A stretch of DNA of 51,140 nt from positions 1 to 51,140 of the forward strand of contig CAMEXD010000009.1 in assembly GCA_945947035.1 (NCBI GenBank), given 5' to 3'. Below the pieces are notes generated by a model. It worked only from the letters and a program-made list of their open reading frames with translations, was not told the origin of the DNA and searched no databases. The translations under genes were made by a program, and so were the position numbers. Positions within the stretch are counted from its first letter, which is position 1; each line of letters opens with the position of its first letter. This document shows positions 17,629 to 26,690 of the stretch, in pieces. Source of the stretch: an uncultured Mycoplasma sp. (GTDB lineage: Bacteria; Bacillota_I; Bacilli_A; RF39; UBA660).

Positions 17629-17979
17629 TTAATCTTTTGGTTTAAAGATAAGAGCAAAGATAAAGCTAAAGAATATAGCACTTGTTATTCCTGCTGCTGT
17701 AAAATCAAATACTCCCATAGCAATTCCCATAAAACCAGATTCTATAGTTCTATTCATAGCTCCATGCATAAGTAGATGTCCAAAACTTGTAATTGGAACA
17801 AGTGCTCCTCCTCCAACATGAACGATAATCATATCATAAATATTAAATAAATCTAGAAAAGTTCCAATAACAACAAATAAACTAGTAATATGTCCTGGAG
17901 TTAGTTTAGTATTATCTAAAATAGCTTGAGCAATTAAACATAAAACTCCACAGAACAAAAATGAATAAACGTACATCAT
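17629..17979 (-). CDS. spoVAE: Stage V sporulation protein AE
   Basis: 116 residues, membrane protein with about four helices. PGHITSLFVVIGTFLDLFNI then GGGALVPITSFGHLLMHGAM matches SpoVAE (C-terminal, SpoVAEb type). SpoVA proteins form the channel that moves dipicolinic acid into the spore and out during germination. Its ATG overlaps the TGA stop of spoVAD. Confidence 0.9.
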   Translation of the reverse strand: MMYVYSFLFCGVLCLIAQAILDNTKLTPGHITSLFVVIGTFLDLFNIYDMIIVHVGGGALVPITSFGHLLMHGAMNRTIESGFMGIAMGVFDFTAAGITSAIFFSFIFALIFKPKD

Positions 17980-18971
17980 TTTACCACCTCGAAACTTACA
18001 GCGTGAGCAATTCCTAAAATACTTTGTTTTTGAAATAAAAATGTTGGATTAAATAAAGCACCTGTTGTTATTAATAAAACTTTTTTTAATTTTTTCTCTT
18101 TCATTTGTTTAAAAATATAAGAATAATTAACAAGAGCACTACAAACTGGTCCAGAACCTCCTGCGGTTATTTCTTTTTGTTTAGAAAAATCATAAAGCAT
18201 AGTTCCACAATCATCATAATTTTTTCCTAAAGTCATATTATATTGTTCTTTTAAATAATCTTTCATAACTTCTTTACCAAATATTCCAAGATCTCCTGAT
18301 AAAATAAGATCATAATCATCAACTTTTTCATTTAGATTAGTTAAATGATTATATAAAGTATCACAACATGCTGGTGCCATTGCTGCTCCAACGTTATTAG
18401 CGTCTTTAAAATTAAGATCAACTATTTTACCAACTGTTGATGCTACAACTTTTATATTGCTTTTTTCATTACTTAACATAATACTTGCCCCTCCAGTTGA
18501 TGTGAATGTTGCTGTTTTTGGTTTTGGTGCTCCATATTCAATTGGATTTCTAAATTGTTTTTCACTTACTAGATTACTTGATGTAGTTGTACAAATACAA
18601 TTATTTATTTTTTTACTATCAATAAATGTTGATCCAATTATTATCTGTTCCATTGTTGTTGCACATGCTGTATAAATTCCTAAAAAAGGAATTTTATATT
18701 TTTTCGCGCCATAACAAGATACTGCAATCTGATTAGTTAAATCCCCTCCGATTAATAAATCAATATCTGTATCTTTTTTATTTGTTTTTTTTAGTAAAAT
18801 ATCCACTGCGTCATTAAATAATTTAACTTCTCCTTGTTCAATTGATTCCATTCCAAAATAATAATCATAATATTTTTTATCAAAATAAGAAGATAATTTA
18901 CCATTAGACTCTAAAACCCCAGCTACTGTTACGACATCTTTTACATATACATTATTATATTTACAAGTCAT
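17976..18971 (-). CDS. spoVAD: Stage V sporulation protein AD
   Basis: 331 residues with a thiolase-like fold. GIYTACATTMEQIIIGSTFI, then TATFTSTGGASIMLS and NYDDCGTMLYDF, are SpoVAD motifs. The family binds dipicolinic acid rather than acting as a ketoacyl synthase. It ends with TGA overlapping the spoVAE start, which shows that TGA is a stop in this genome. Length is close to the usual 338. Confidence 0.92.
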   Translation of the reverse strand: MTCKYNNVYVKDVVTVAGVLESNGKLSSYFDKKYYDYYFGMESIEQGEVKLFNDAVDILLKKTNKKDTDIDLLIGGDLTNQIAVSCYGAKKYKIPFLGIYTACATTMEQIIIGSTFIDSKKINNCICTTTSSNLVSEKQFRNPIEYGAPKPKTATFTSTGGASIMLSNEKSNIKVVASTVGKIVDLNFKDANNVGAAMAPACCDTLYNHLTNLNEKVDDYDLILSGDLGIFGKEVMKDYLKEQYNMTLGKNYDDCGTMLYDFSKQKEITAGGSGPVCSALVNYSYIFKQMKEKKLKKVLLITTGALFNPTFLFQKQSILGIAHAVSFEVVK

Positions 18972-18973
18972 AA

Positions 18974-19411
18974 TTAACCTCCTATTAAAAATCTTATAAT
19001 TCCAACAATATATGCTGAAACAATACCATAAAGGATAACACTTCCTGCTAGTTTAAAAATATTACTTCCAATTCCACAAACAAGACCTTCTTTTTTATAA
19101 TCTAATGCTGCACTTTGCATTGAATGAGCAAATCCTGTAATTGGTATTATTACTCCCATTCTTCCAAAATGAACAAAGTTATCAAAAAATCCTAAAGCTG
19201 TAAATAAACATGCAAGAAATATTAATGTTATTATCATAAATACTGACGCATCATTTGATGACACATTAAGAACTTTGGAATAAAACTCTACTAAAAAGTT
19301 ACCAAAAGCACCAATTAAACCTCCTATTACAAAAGCTTTAACTAAATTTAGTAACTTATTTTCATCAGGTTTATGCTTTTCTACAATTTCATTAAATTTT
19401 TTTTCATTCAT
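18974..19411 (-). CDS. spoVAC: Stage V sporulation protein AC
   Basis: 145 residues, with four to five membrane helices and the SpoVAC stretch AFVIGGLIGAFGNFLVEFYS and IIPITGFAHSMQSAALDYKK near the C-terminal half. It is the mechanosensitive part of the SpoVA channel. First gene of a minimal spoVAC-spoVAD-spoVAE operon, which is typical of clostridia and distant Bacilli. A forespore-type promoter lies just upstream. Confidence 0.92.
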   Translation of the reverse strand: MNEKKFNEIVEKHKPDENKLLNLVKAFVIGGLIGAFGNFLVEFYSKVLNVSSNDASVFMIITLIFLACLFTALGFFDNFVHFGRMGVIIPITGFAHSMQSAALDYKKEGLVCGIGSNIFKLAGSVILYGIVSAYIVGIIRFLIGG

Positions 19412-19427
19412 ATTATTTCACCATTAC

Positions 19428-19456
19428 TATTATGGAAAAATAAACTTTTTATATAC
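19428..19456 (-). promoter_or_regulatory. SigG/SigF-type forespore promoter
   Basis: On the minus strand GTATA (19456-19452) and CATAATA (19434-19428) are 17 bases apart. They match the -35 (GHATR) and -10 (CATnnTA) of SigF/SigG promoters. The site is 17 bases upstream of the spoVAC ATG. Confidence 0.65.
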
Positions 19457-19493
19457 AAAAAAACTCTATCTATAACAGAAAATAGAGTTTTTT
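19457..19493 (-). terminator. Terminator after sigF
   Basis: ACTCTAT (19463-19469) pairs with ATAGAGT (19482-19488); the minus strand ends with TTTTTTT. It separates the spoIIAA-sigF transcript from spoVAC. Confidence 0.75.
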
Positions 19494-19494
19494 A

Positions 19495-20145
19495 TCATTT
19501 AAGATTAGTTCTTAATCTTCTTAATATATCTTTTTCTTTTCTCGATATCATACTTTGAGTCATATTCAAAAGCTTTGATGTTTCCATTTGACTTCTTTCA
19601 TTGACATATCGTTCATTTATAATACTAAATTCTTCTGGACTTAAATTTTCTAAAGCAATTTTTAAATCTAAAATATCACTATCATAATTGTTGTCAACTG
19701 ATGATATTTTATTATATAAATTGTTGTCATTAAAGTCTACTTCGTCTAAACTTTCTACTAAAACTTTAGAATTTATCGCATCAACTATTGTTTTTTCATC
19801 AATCTCTAAAAACATTGCAATTTCTTTCGTACTTGGTTCTCTTTGTAATTTTTGACATAGATAAGATGTTGTTTTTTCTATAACTTCATTTAATTTAATT
19901 GAATCTTTACTTACTTTTAAGGTATTAGATTCTCTTAAATACTTTTTTATTTCACCAGTTATATAAAAATAAGCATAACTAGAAAATTTAGTATTTTTAT
20001 CTTCTTTATAATTTTTATAAGCGTTAATAAGACCCATAACTGCTACTTGATATAAATCATCTTTATCAAAATATCTAGTATATTTATTTATTATTTTATA
20101 AATCATATTCTCATTTTCATAAACTAAACTTGTTAAATCACTCAT
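19495..20145 (-). CDS. sigF: Sporulation sigma factor (SigF type)
   Basis: 216 residues. Region 2 reads DLYQVAVMGLINAYKNYKED followed by FSSYAYFYITGEIKKYLRES; region 3 has LQREPSTKEIAMFLEIDEK; region 4 ends METSKLLNMTQSMISRKEKD and then ILRRLR, the helix-turn-helix of the SigB/F/G group. It is shorter than Bacillus SigF (about 255). Position, between a SpoIIAA-like gene and the spoVA operon, matches the spoIIA-spoVA order and favours SigF over SigG. It should direct forespore transcription, including the promoter 17 bases before spoVAC. GGAGG precedes the ATG. Confidence 0.8.
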   Translation of the reverse strand: MSDLTSLVYENENMIYKIINKYTRYFDKDDLYQVAVMGLINAYKNYKEDKNTKFSSYAYFYITGEIKKYLRESNTLKVSKDSIKLNEVIEKTTSYLCQKLQREPSTKEIAMFLEIDEKTIVDAINSKVLVESLDEVDFNDNNLYNKISSVDNNYDSDILDLKIALENLSPEEFSIINERYVNERSQMETSKLLNMTQSMISRKEKDILRRLRTNLK

Positions 20146-20205
20146 AAATATCCTCCATCCAAAAATATATTAAACTATTTCTATGTCACATTTTTTTGTT
20201 TTTTG

Positions 20206-20541
20206 TTAAATGTTTACTAAATTGAAAACTTTTTTTTCATCTTTTATTTGATATAGGTTATCAAAAATATTTTCATTATAGGAAAAAAGCTTGTTAATTC
20301 CTACAATTATTAATTTTCCATTATTATCCTTTATATTTAAATAATTTTTTATTATAATATTTGTTCCATATTTATCTATATAATCTAATTCTTCTAAGTT
20401 AAGTAATACATACTTTACTCCATTACTTGTTATTAATTTTGTTAAATTATTATCTAACATATTACAAGTATCTCCATTTAATATTCCTTTTAATCTAACA
20501 AATAATATTCCTTTTTGAAAATTCATTTTTATATTTAACAT
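20206..20541 (-). CDS. spoIIAA: SpoIIAA-like anti-sigma factor antagonist, phospho-serine lost
   Basis: 111 residues from ATG 20541; AAAGGA precedes it by 11 bases. STAS fold: FVRLKGILNGDTCNMLDNNL then YVLLNLEELDYIDKYGTNII. In SpoIIAA the last block reads MDSSGLG with the serine phosphorylated by SpoIIAB. Here the two serines are Lys and Tyr, so that switch cannot work. The anti-sigma kinase SpoIIAB, which normally lies between spoIIAA and sigF, is absent: only 60 bases separate the two genes. The role may be structural or vestigial. Confidence 0.7.
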   Translation of the reverse strand: MLNIKMNFQKGILFVRLKGILNGDTCNMLDNNLTKLITSNGVKYVLLNLEELDYIDKYGTNIIIKNYLNIKDNNGKLIIVGINKLFSYNENIFDNLYQIKDEKKVFNLVNI

Positions 20542-20566
20542 AATTAACCAATCCTTTATAAGATAA

Positions 20567-20590
20567 ATTATAATTTTTATCTTTGTCGAA
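20567..20590 (-). promoter_or_regulatory. Spo0A box and -10 upstream of spoIIAA
   Basis: TTCGACA on the minus strand (20590-20584) is a perfect 0A box, with TATAAT (20572-20567) 11 bases on. The box takes the place of a -35, as at SigA promoters activated by phosphorylated Spo0A. A weaker inverted copy (TTCGATT) lies next to it. Confidence 0.65.
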
Positions 20591-20625
20591 TTATTTCGAT
20601 TTAACAATTTAATTTTTATTTTACG

Positions 20626-20656
20626 TAAAAAAAAGAAAGATTTATTTTATCTTTCT
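20626..20656 (-). terminator. Terminator after the RNase R-like gene
   Basis: AGAAAGAT (20634-20641) and ATCTTTCT (20649-20656) with a 7-base loop; the minus strand continues with eight T. It overlaps the last codons of the gene at 20642. Confidence 0.75.
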
Positions 20657-21997
20657 AGTAATAGGCTTTTCATCAATTTCGAAGAATCTTTTATTATAAG
20701 TTTTTACAAGTTCTTCAAAATTTTCACTATATTTTTCTATTAATTCTTCTTTAGATTTGTTTTTAATATATAAATCATTTATTAGTCTAAGCAAGTTATA
20801 ACCTACAAAAGTAAATGGTTTTAATTCTAGTTTATATCTTTCATGTTCTGCATAATGACCTAGATTAGTACAAGAGTAAAATGCTTTGTTATTGTTTTTA
20901 TTGCAAATAATATCATAGATTATCTTATAATCTTCATATGGTATTCTAAATAAATAATAATTTAAGTTAGCGATTTGATATTCTGCTTCTTTAAAACATG
21001 TTGCCATATGTACTTTGTAAATAAAAGGATAATCATTTTCATAAATATTTTTACCAACAACTTCATTTAAAATATGATTAAAAAGTTTTATATCATCTTT
21101 TAAATTGTTTATCTTTTTAGTATTGCCATAATAATTATTAAGTAATCTTGCTAAATCTGGAATTTTTTTAGTTAAAGTATTTCCTCTTAATGATTCATTT
21201 GATGTTGTTTTATTAAGTGTAAAAGATGGTTTCACTATACTTTTGAATACTTTAAAGTTTTTAACCTTACCATTTTTTTCTACTTCTATTGATATTGTTA
21301 TGCTTGGTCTTTCTTCATTTTCTTTATATGATAAAGCATTTATTATATAAGGATTAAGCATGTTGTTATTCATCATTTCTTTATACAAATAGCTATCCTC
21401 ATAAATAAGATTTAATAAATCAATAATATGAATATTTAAAGTAAAATTATCACTATTCTTTACAATACTATAGCAAGTACCCATTTCATTATAATTGTTA
21501 CTTTTAAGCATAAATACTGGTTCATTTATAATAATTCTATTTTGATTTTTTACTTCTTCAAGCATCAATTGTTTAGTTAGTTTTTCTATCTGTTTATCTT
21601 TTTTATAAGAAATATCTTCTTTTTTTTCTTGCTTACCTAAATTATTAATGCTTTCTATTAAATTAGATTTTTTATTATCGCTCATTTTTCTTTTAGAAAT
21701 ATATTTTTTTAATTCATTTAGTTTTTCTTTTATAATATAATCACTTTTATGATCATATTTTTCACTATTGTACATTTTGTTAAAAAGTCTTACGTAATAA
21801 TCTTTACTAACTACTTCTTTATTTTCAATGTATTCATGACACGAATTTATAAAATGATCTAAAATTACTTCAATTACTGGTTTTTCTTTTAATTCAAAAA
21901 CTTTTTTATGTTTTGTAAACAATTCTTTTAAATAATATTCATATTCTTCATTATTAAGCCAAAACTCAATAATATCATATAAATAATCATGTTTCAT
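20642..21997 (-). CDS. Degenerate RNase II/R-like (RNB fold) protein
   Basis: 451 residues. The N-terminal 150 are charged and helical. From about 165 on it resembles an RNB domain: FTLNIHIIDLLNLIYEDSYL, RPSITISIEVEKNGKVKNFK then VFKSIVKPSFTLNK, and near the end NLGHYAEHERYKLELKPFTF, the position of Y-x-H-F-TSPIRR. The aspartate cluster that binds magnesium in true RNase R (G-x-D-x-x-D-x-D-D-A) is replaced by NNYNEMGTCYSI, so it is probably inactive as a nuclease. It is 14 bases after pnp and likely cotranscribed. Divergence is high, so confirm by structure. Confidence 0.5.
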   Translation of the reverse strand: MKHDYLYDIIEFWLNNEEYEYYLKELFTKHKKVFELKEKPVIEVILDHFINSCHEYIENKEVVSKDYYVRLFNKMYNSEKYDHKSDYIIKEKLNELKKYISKRKMSDNKKSNLIESINNLGKQEKKEDISYKKDKQIEKLTKQLMLEEVKNQNRIIINEPVFMLKSNNYNEMGTCYSIVKNSDNFTLNIHIIDLLNLIYEDSYLYKEMMNNNMLNPYIINALSYKENEERPSITISIEVEKNGKVKNFKVFKSIVKPSFTLNKTTSNESLRGNTLTKKIPDLARLLNNYYGNTKKINNLKDDIKLFNHILNEVVGKNIYENDYPFIYKVHMATCFKEAEYQIANLNYYLFRIPYEDYKIIYDIICNKNNNKAFYSCTNLGHYAEHERYKLELKPFTFVGYNLLRLINDLYIKNKSKEELIEKYSENFEELVKTYNKRFFEIDEKPITRKIK

Positions 21998-22011
21998 AAA
22001 AATACCCCCAA

Positions 22012-24132
22012 CTACATAGCGTCACGTCTTGAAAAATTTAATCTTCCTTTACTATCTGTTCCAATTGCTTTAACTACTATTTCATCACCAACTTTAACAA
22101 CATCATCACATTTTTCAACGCGTTCTTTAGCTAATTTTGAAATATGTACTAATCCTTCACATCCTGGCCATACTTCTACAAATACTCCAAAAGATTCTAT
22201 TTTTGTAACTTTTACAGTGTAAAGTTTTCCTTCTTCTACTTCACGAGTAATATCTAAAATCATATTAACTGCTTTTTCTATTACTGCTTCATCGTTATGA
22301 TATAGAAGAATTCTACCATCATCATCAATATCTATTTTAATTGCATTTTTATCATTTACTGATTTTACGTTACTTGAATCTTGAATAATTTTAGTAATAA
22401 CATCTCCACCACGACCAATTACTAGTTTAATTTGATCTTCTCTTATCTTCATTTGTTTAATTTTTGGAGCATATTTAGATAATTCTTTTCTTGGTTCTTT
22501 AATTGCTGTTCTCATGTTTTCTAACACTTCAAATCTTGCTTTTTTTGCTTGGTGTAGAGCTTCACTTAATATTTCTTTAGTAATTCCTTTTATTTTAATA
22601 TCCATTTGTAAAGCACAAATACCATTTTCAGTACCTGCAACTTTAAAATCCATATCTCCAAGATGATCTTCTAAACCTTGAATATCAGTTAAAATTGTAT
22701 ATTTATCATCTTTTGTTATTAGTCCCATTGCAATACCTGCGACCATATTCTTAATCGGAACTCCTGCAGCCATTAAACTCATACAACCAGCACAAATACT
22801 TGCTTGTGAACTTGAACCATTACTTTCTAATACTTCTGATACAACTCTTATTGTATAAGGGAATTCTTCTTCACTAGGAAGCACTTGTAAAAGAGCTTTT
22901 TCTCCTAAAGCACCATGACCTATTTCACGTCTTCCTGGAGCTCCATATCTTCCTATTTCACCAACACTAAATGCTGGGAAGTTATAATGTAACATAAATC
23001 TTTTGCTTTCTTCGTCTGATAATCCATCTAAAATTTGATATTCAGATAAAGATCCTAGAGTTGTAACACTAAGAACTTGAGTTTGTCCTCTAGTAAATAA
23101 TGCTGATCCATGAGTACGTGGTAGTATATCAACAGAACTTGAAAGTGGTCTTATTTCATCTAAAGCTCTACCATCAGGTCTTATATGTTCTTCAGTTATA
23201 AGACGTCTTACTTCTTCTTTTTCAATTGTTGATACAACATCTTGAGCTTGTTTTTTAATATCTTCTAGATTTTCACTATCTTTATATAAATCTTCAATGA
23301 TATTTACAACTTCTTCTTTTAGAGCTTCAACTCTTTCTTCTCTTTCTTTTTTATCTGTTGTTTTTATAGCATTAACCATTTTAACTGTTATTATATCTCT
23401 TACTTTAGCATTAACATCATCATCTATTTTAAATAATTCATAATCAAATGTTTCTTTGCCAACTTCTTTTATTATTTCTTCTTCAAAAGCAATTAATTCT
23501 TTTATTTTTTCATGACCAAACATTAATGCTTCAAGCATATCTTCTTCACTTGCTTCTTTTGCACTTGATTCAACCATGTTAATTGCATCTTTTGTTCCTG
23601 CAACGGTAATGTATATTTCACTTTTTTCTACTTCTTCTGGAGTTGGATTTATAATTAGTTTGCCATCGACTTTACCAACAACTACCCCTGCGATTGGTCC
23701 TTCAAAAGGTAAATCACTAATACCTAAAGCAAGTGATGAACCAAAAAGAGCAGTAATTTCAGGACTAGTTTTAGTATCTACTGATAAAACGGTATTAACT
23801 ACTTGAGTATCATAACTAAATCCTTCAGGGAAAAGTGGTCTTATTGGTCTATCAATAAGTCTTGCTGCAAGAGTTGCAGAATCAGTTGGACGACCTTCTC
23901 TTTTTATAAATCCTCCAGGAATTTTACCTACTGAATATAATTTTTCTTGATATAAAACTGTTAAAGGAAAAAAATCACCTGCAGTTTTTTCTTTAGCGTG
24001 ATTAACTGCAGTTAAAACAACTGTATCACCATATCTTACAAGACATGCTCCATTTGATTGTTTAGCTAATTCTCCTATTTCAACTATTATTTTTCTTCCT
24101 TCAAAATCTTTTTCAAATACTTTCTTTTCCAT
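22012..24132 (-). CDS. pnp: Polynucleotide phosphorylase
   Basis: 706 residues. Two RNase PH domains ([20 protein letters not shown] in the first, [20 protein letters not shown] in the second), an alpha linker, a KH domain with [19 protein letters not shown] and a C-terminal S1 domain ([20 protein letters not shown]). It degrades RNA from the 3' end with phosphate. It follows rpsO as in most bacteria, with a hairpin between them. Confidence 0.96.
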   Translation of the reverse strand: MEKKVFEKDFEGRKIIVEIGELAKQSNGACLVRYGDTVVLTAVNHAKEKTAGDFFPLTVLYQEKLYSVGKIPGGFIKREGRPTDSATLAARLIDRPIRPLFPEGFSYDTQVVNTVLSVDTKTSPEITALFGSSLALGISDLPFEGPIAGVVVGKVDGKLIINPTPEEVEKSEIYITVAGTKDAINMVESSAKEASEEDMLEALMFGHEKIKELIAFEEEIIKEVGKETFDYELFKIDDDVNAKVRDIITVKMVNAIKTTDKKEREERVEALKEEVVNIIEDLYKDSENLEDIKKQAQDVVSTIEKEEVRRLITEEHIRPDGRALDEIRPLSSSVDILPRTHGSALFTRGQTQVLSVTTLGSLSEYQILDGLSDEESKRFMLHYNFPAFSVGEIGRYGAPGRREIGHGALGEKALLQVLPSEEEFPYTIRVVSEVLESNGSSSQASICAGCMSLMAAGVPIKNMVAGIAMGLITKDDKYTILTDIQGLEDHLGDMDFKVAGTENGICALQMDIKIKGITKEILSEALHQAKKARFEVLENMRTAIKEPRKELSKYAPKIKQMKIREDQIKLVIGRGGDVITKIIQDSSNVKSVNDKNAIKIDIDDDGRILLYHNDEAVIEKAVNMILDITREVEEGKLYTVKVTKIESFGVFVEVWPGCEGLVHISKLAKERVEKCDDVVKVGDEIVVKAIGTDSKGRLNFSRRDAM

Positions 24133-24204
24133 ATTTTTTTATCCTTCCTACTATTAAACTATTTTTTAGTATATCCTAATTAATTTAATTAAATCCAAAA
24201 TAAA

Positions 24205-24222
24205 GACACTAAAAAATAGTGC
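24205..24222 (-). terminator. Hairpin between rpsO and pnp
   Basis: CACTA, five A/T bases and TAGTG (about 24208-24222). The minus strand ends TCTTTATTTT. It may partly terminate rpsO or be an RNA-processing site that stabilises the message. Confidence 0.45.
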
Positions 24223-24492
24223 CTACTTTCTTATTCCTAGTTTTTCAATTACTTCACGATATTTTACAATATCATTTTTCTTTAAGTAATTTAGTAAATT
24301 TCTTCTTCTACCAACTTTCTTTAAAAGTCCACGTCTTGAATGGAAATCATGTTTGTGTTCTTTTAAATGATTTGTTAAGTTAGTTATTTCTTCAGTTAAG
24401 ATAGCGATTTGTACTTCAGGAGATCCTGTATCTTTACTATCTCTTGCGAAATTTTTAATTACTTCAGCTTTTTTATCTTTTGATAAAGCCAC
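24223..24492 (-). CDS. rpsO: 30S ribosomal protein S15
   Basis: 89 residues, the normal length, starting at GTG 24492 with AAGGAGG 9 bases upstream. [59 protein letters not shown] and [20 protein letters not shown] are textbook S15. It binds 16S rRNA helices 20-22 and represses its own mRNA in many bacteria. Confidence 0.97.
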   Translation of the reverse strand: MALSKDKKAEVIKNFARDSKDTGSPEVQIAILTEEITNLTNHLKEHKHDFHSRRGLLKKVGRRRNLLNYLKKNDIVKYREVIEKLGIRK

Positions 24493-24571
24493 AAATAACA
24501 CCCTCCTTTATAAATTAGACCATATCCTAGTAATCAAGGTTTTTCGAATCACCAAGAAATGGAACAACAAT

Positions 24572-24600
24572 AATATACTATAAAATATATGAAAAATCAA
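24572..24600 (-). promoter_or_regulatory. SigA-type promoter of rpsO-pnp
   Basis: Minus strand TTGATT (24600-24595), 17 bases, TATATT (24577-24572). A 70-base leader follows before the ribosome site; S15 often regulates through such a leader. Confidence 0.6.
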
Positions 24601-24601
24601 G

Positions 24602-24630
24602 AAAAAAAAGAAGTTTTTTAGAAACTTCTT
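24602..24630 (-). terminator. Terminator of the Cadherin-like gene
   Basis: AAGAAGTTT (24608-24616) pairs with AAACTTCTT (24622-24630); the minus strand ends TTTTTTC. The stem includes the stop codon of the gene at 24618. Confidence 0.75.
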
Positions 24631-26573
24631 TTACAATACGGACAAGTCTTAAGTGATGCAGATACCCTATGTCCACAAATAGAACAAACTTTGGTGGCAT
24701 CTTTATCTTCTAAGACAACTGGTCTTTCTTCTTGTTCTTCTTTATATGTATTAAAATTAAATCTATTATTTAAATCTGGATTAATTCCACCTACATTATT
24801 AGAAACATTTGAAATAGTTGGTTTTTCTTGTTGAATGCTATTCATATTTTGATTTAAATAACTGTTTTCATAATTTGGATTAATTGATAATGGCTTAGTA
24901 GGTCCAAATGGATCTTCTTCTTTTTTTTCTTCATGATCCAAATTAGCTTGTTTTAATATTTCCTCTTCTCTTAGTTGATTCTTTAAGTTATCAGTAGTTA
25001 TCTTATCTTTATCTTTTTTATTTTTAATTAGTAAGACTACTATTCCAACAAGAGCAGCAACTCCTACAACAAATGCAATAATGATAAATATTAAATTATT
25101 ACTTTTTTCAATAACTATTCTATAATCCCTTGTTGTACCATCTAAACTAATTGTTGTAATAGTTATTACATCACCATTTTTTAAATTATTGTTTCCCTTT
25201 ACTCTTACTTCAGTTCCATCTTCTTCAACTGTTGATTTTATGACTAAACTATCTTCATCTTTAATTTTTAATGTATAGTCAGATTTATCATAACTAAATC
25301 CCAAATCATAACCTTCAACTACTAAGTTTATAAGATTTGGATTATCTCCTAAAGTTTCTCCTTCTTTTAATCTTTCAACTGTAATTTTATATATTTTTTC
25401 AGTTCCTTGTTCACTAGTTACTTTAATAATAATTGGTGTATTTTCTCCATCTTTTAAAGTTAGATTGTTATTTGTAATTTCAACTTTTGCAAGAGAACTT
25501 TCTGCTGTTGCAACAACATTTATTTTTTCTACTTCATGTAACACTTTTACTTTATATTCAGCAGTATCTTTATCAAAAATTAATTTTCCACTTGAGATTT
25601 CAAGATTACTTAAATAATTATTAGTATCTCTACCATCTTCTCTATTAACAATTATAGTATAAGCCGTTTTTGCTCCGCTTTCACTTGTTACGTTAATAGT
25701 AAATTTATTTTCGCCATAGTTTAGTGCTTTATCTTTTACTTCACCTGATACTGTTTGAGTATCATCTTTTTTTGTTGCAGATATAGTTATTTTATCAACA
25801 TCTTTTGTAACATTAACTGTATAAGTTTTTGTATTTTCTGCAAATGTTGGATTTAAACTTCCTGAAGATATTTGAATATTTTTTAATGCTGTATCTGTTT
25901 GACATACCCTATTAGCATTTATAGTATAAGTTCCTTTAGTTGATTTATCTTCTGCAGTTATTGTTAAAGTTATTTTATTATTTCCACAAACTAATTTTTT
26001 ATCTCCAACACCTGAAATAGTAGCATTAGAATCATTTGTTGTTGCAGAAACATTTATTGTTTCTTTTTTAACACTATCAATTGTACAACTATTATCTGCT
26101 AAATTACAACTTGCTTGTTTTCCATCTATCATTAATGTTTTTAATGTTGTATCATTGTTTAATACTTTTACTGTACTTTTAAGTGTTGTATTACTAACTA
26201 TAATAGAATTATTTAAATTATCTTTAGCATCAATTTGCAAAACTTCAATATCAGCATTTCCTATTAATGCATTTGTTTTTAAAGCTAAATCAAAACTTTT
26301 AACAACTTTACCTGTTCCAGTTAAATCAAGATCTGTCTCATTTATTGTTGTTCCAGATACAAAAACTTTTTCTTCATCTACTTTTACTACTGCTGAAAAC
26401 TCTTTTAATACTTCATCAGCATCAGGAGTAACATCTGATTTTATAGTACAACTTACTGTTCCTCCTTTTTTTACTGTGCTAGAACAATTTAAACTGAAAT
26501 CTGCACTTGCACCATAAACACAAAATGGCATAAACATAGTTAATAAGATTAATAAATAAAACCCTTTTTTCAT
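24618..26573 (-). CDS. Cadherin-like repeat membrane protein with zinc ribbon
   Basis: 651 residues. Signal peptide (MKKGFYLLILLTMFMPFCVYG), a cohesin-like N-terminal domain, then three or four Cadherin-like beta-sandwich repeats (PF12733 type; for example DTNNYLSNLEISSGKLIFDK), one membrane helix near residue 500 (LIFIIIAFVVGVAALVGIVV), and an inside tail of about 130 residues ending with CSICGHRVSASLKTCPYCK, a four-cysteine zinc ribbon. It displays beta repeats outside and a zinc finger inside. The role is unknown; adhesion or envelope sensing is plausible. Confidence 0.75.
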   Translation of the reverse strand: MKKGFYLLILLTMFMPFCVYGASADFSLNCSSTVKKGGTVSCTIKSDVTPDADEVLKEFSAVVKVDEEKVFVSGTTINETDLDLTGTGKVVKSFDLALKTNALIGNADIEVLQIDAKDNLNNSIIVSNTTLKSTVKVLNNDTTLKTLMIDGKQASCNLADNSCTIDSVKKETINVSATTNDSNATISGVGDKKLVCGNNKITLTITAEDKSTKGTYTINANRVCQTDTALKNIQISSGSLNPTFAENTKTYTVNVTKDVDKITISATKKDDTQTVSGEVKDKALNYGENKFTINVTSESGAKTAYTIIVNREDGRDTNNYLSNLEISSGKLIFDKDTAEYKVKVLHEVEKINVVATAESSLAKVEITNNNLTLKDGENTPIIIKVTSEQGTEKIYKITVERLKEGETLGDNPNLINLVVEGYDLGFSYDKSDYTLKIKDEDSLVIKSTVEEDGTEVRVKGNNNLKNGDVITITTISLDGTTRDYRIVIEKSNNLIFIIIAFVVGVAALVGIVVLLIKNKKDKDKITTDNLKNQLREEEILKQANLDHEEKKEEDPFGPTKPLSINPNYENSYLNQNMNSIQQEKPTISNVSNNVGGINPDLNNRFNFNTYKEEQEERPVVLEDKDATKVCSICGHRVSASLKTCPYCKRSF

Positions 26574-26690
26574 ACTCTTTTTTCTTCTCCTTCATTTAAC
26601 CAAAACCCAACTATTTTATAAACCAATTATACCAAATAAGAATTTAAATGTAAATATTAGAAAATATTTTTTTAAGAAAGTAACAATTAT

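Noticed and set aside
24502-24571. Riboswitch before rpsO
   Set aside because: The leader is short and matches no ligand-binding motif I know; S15 autoregulation is enough to explain it.
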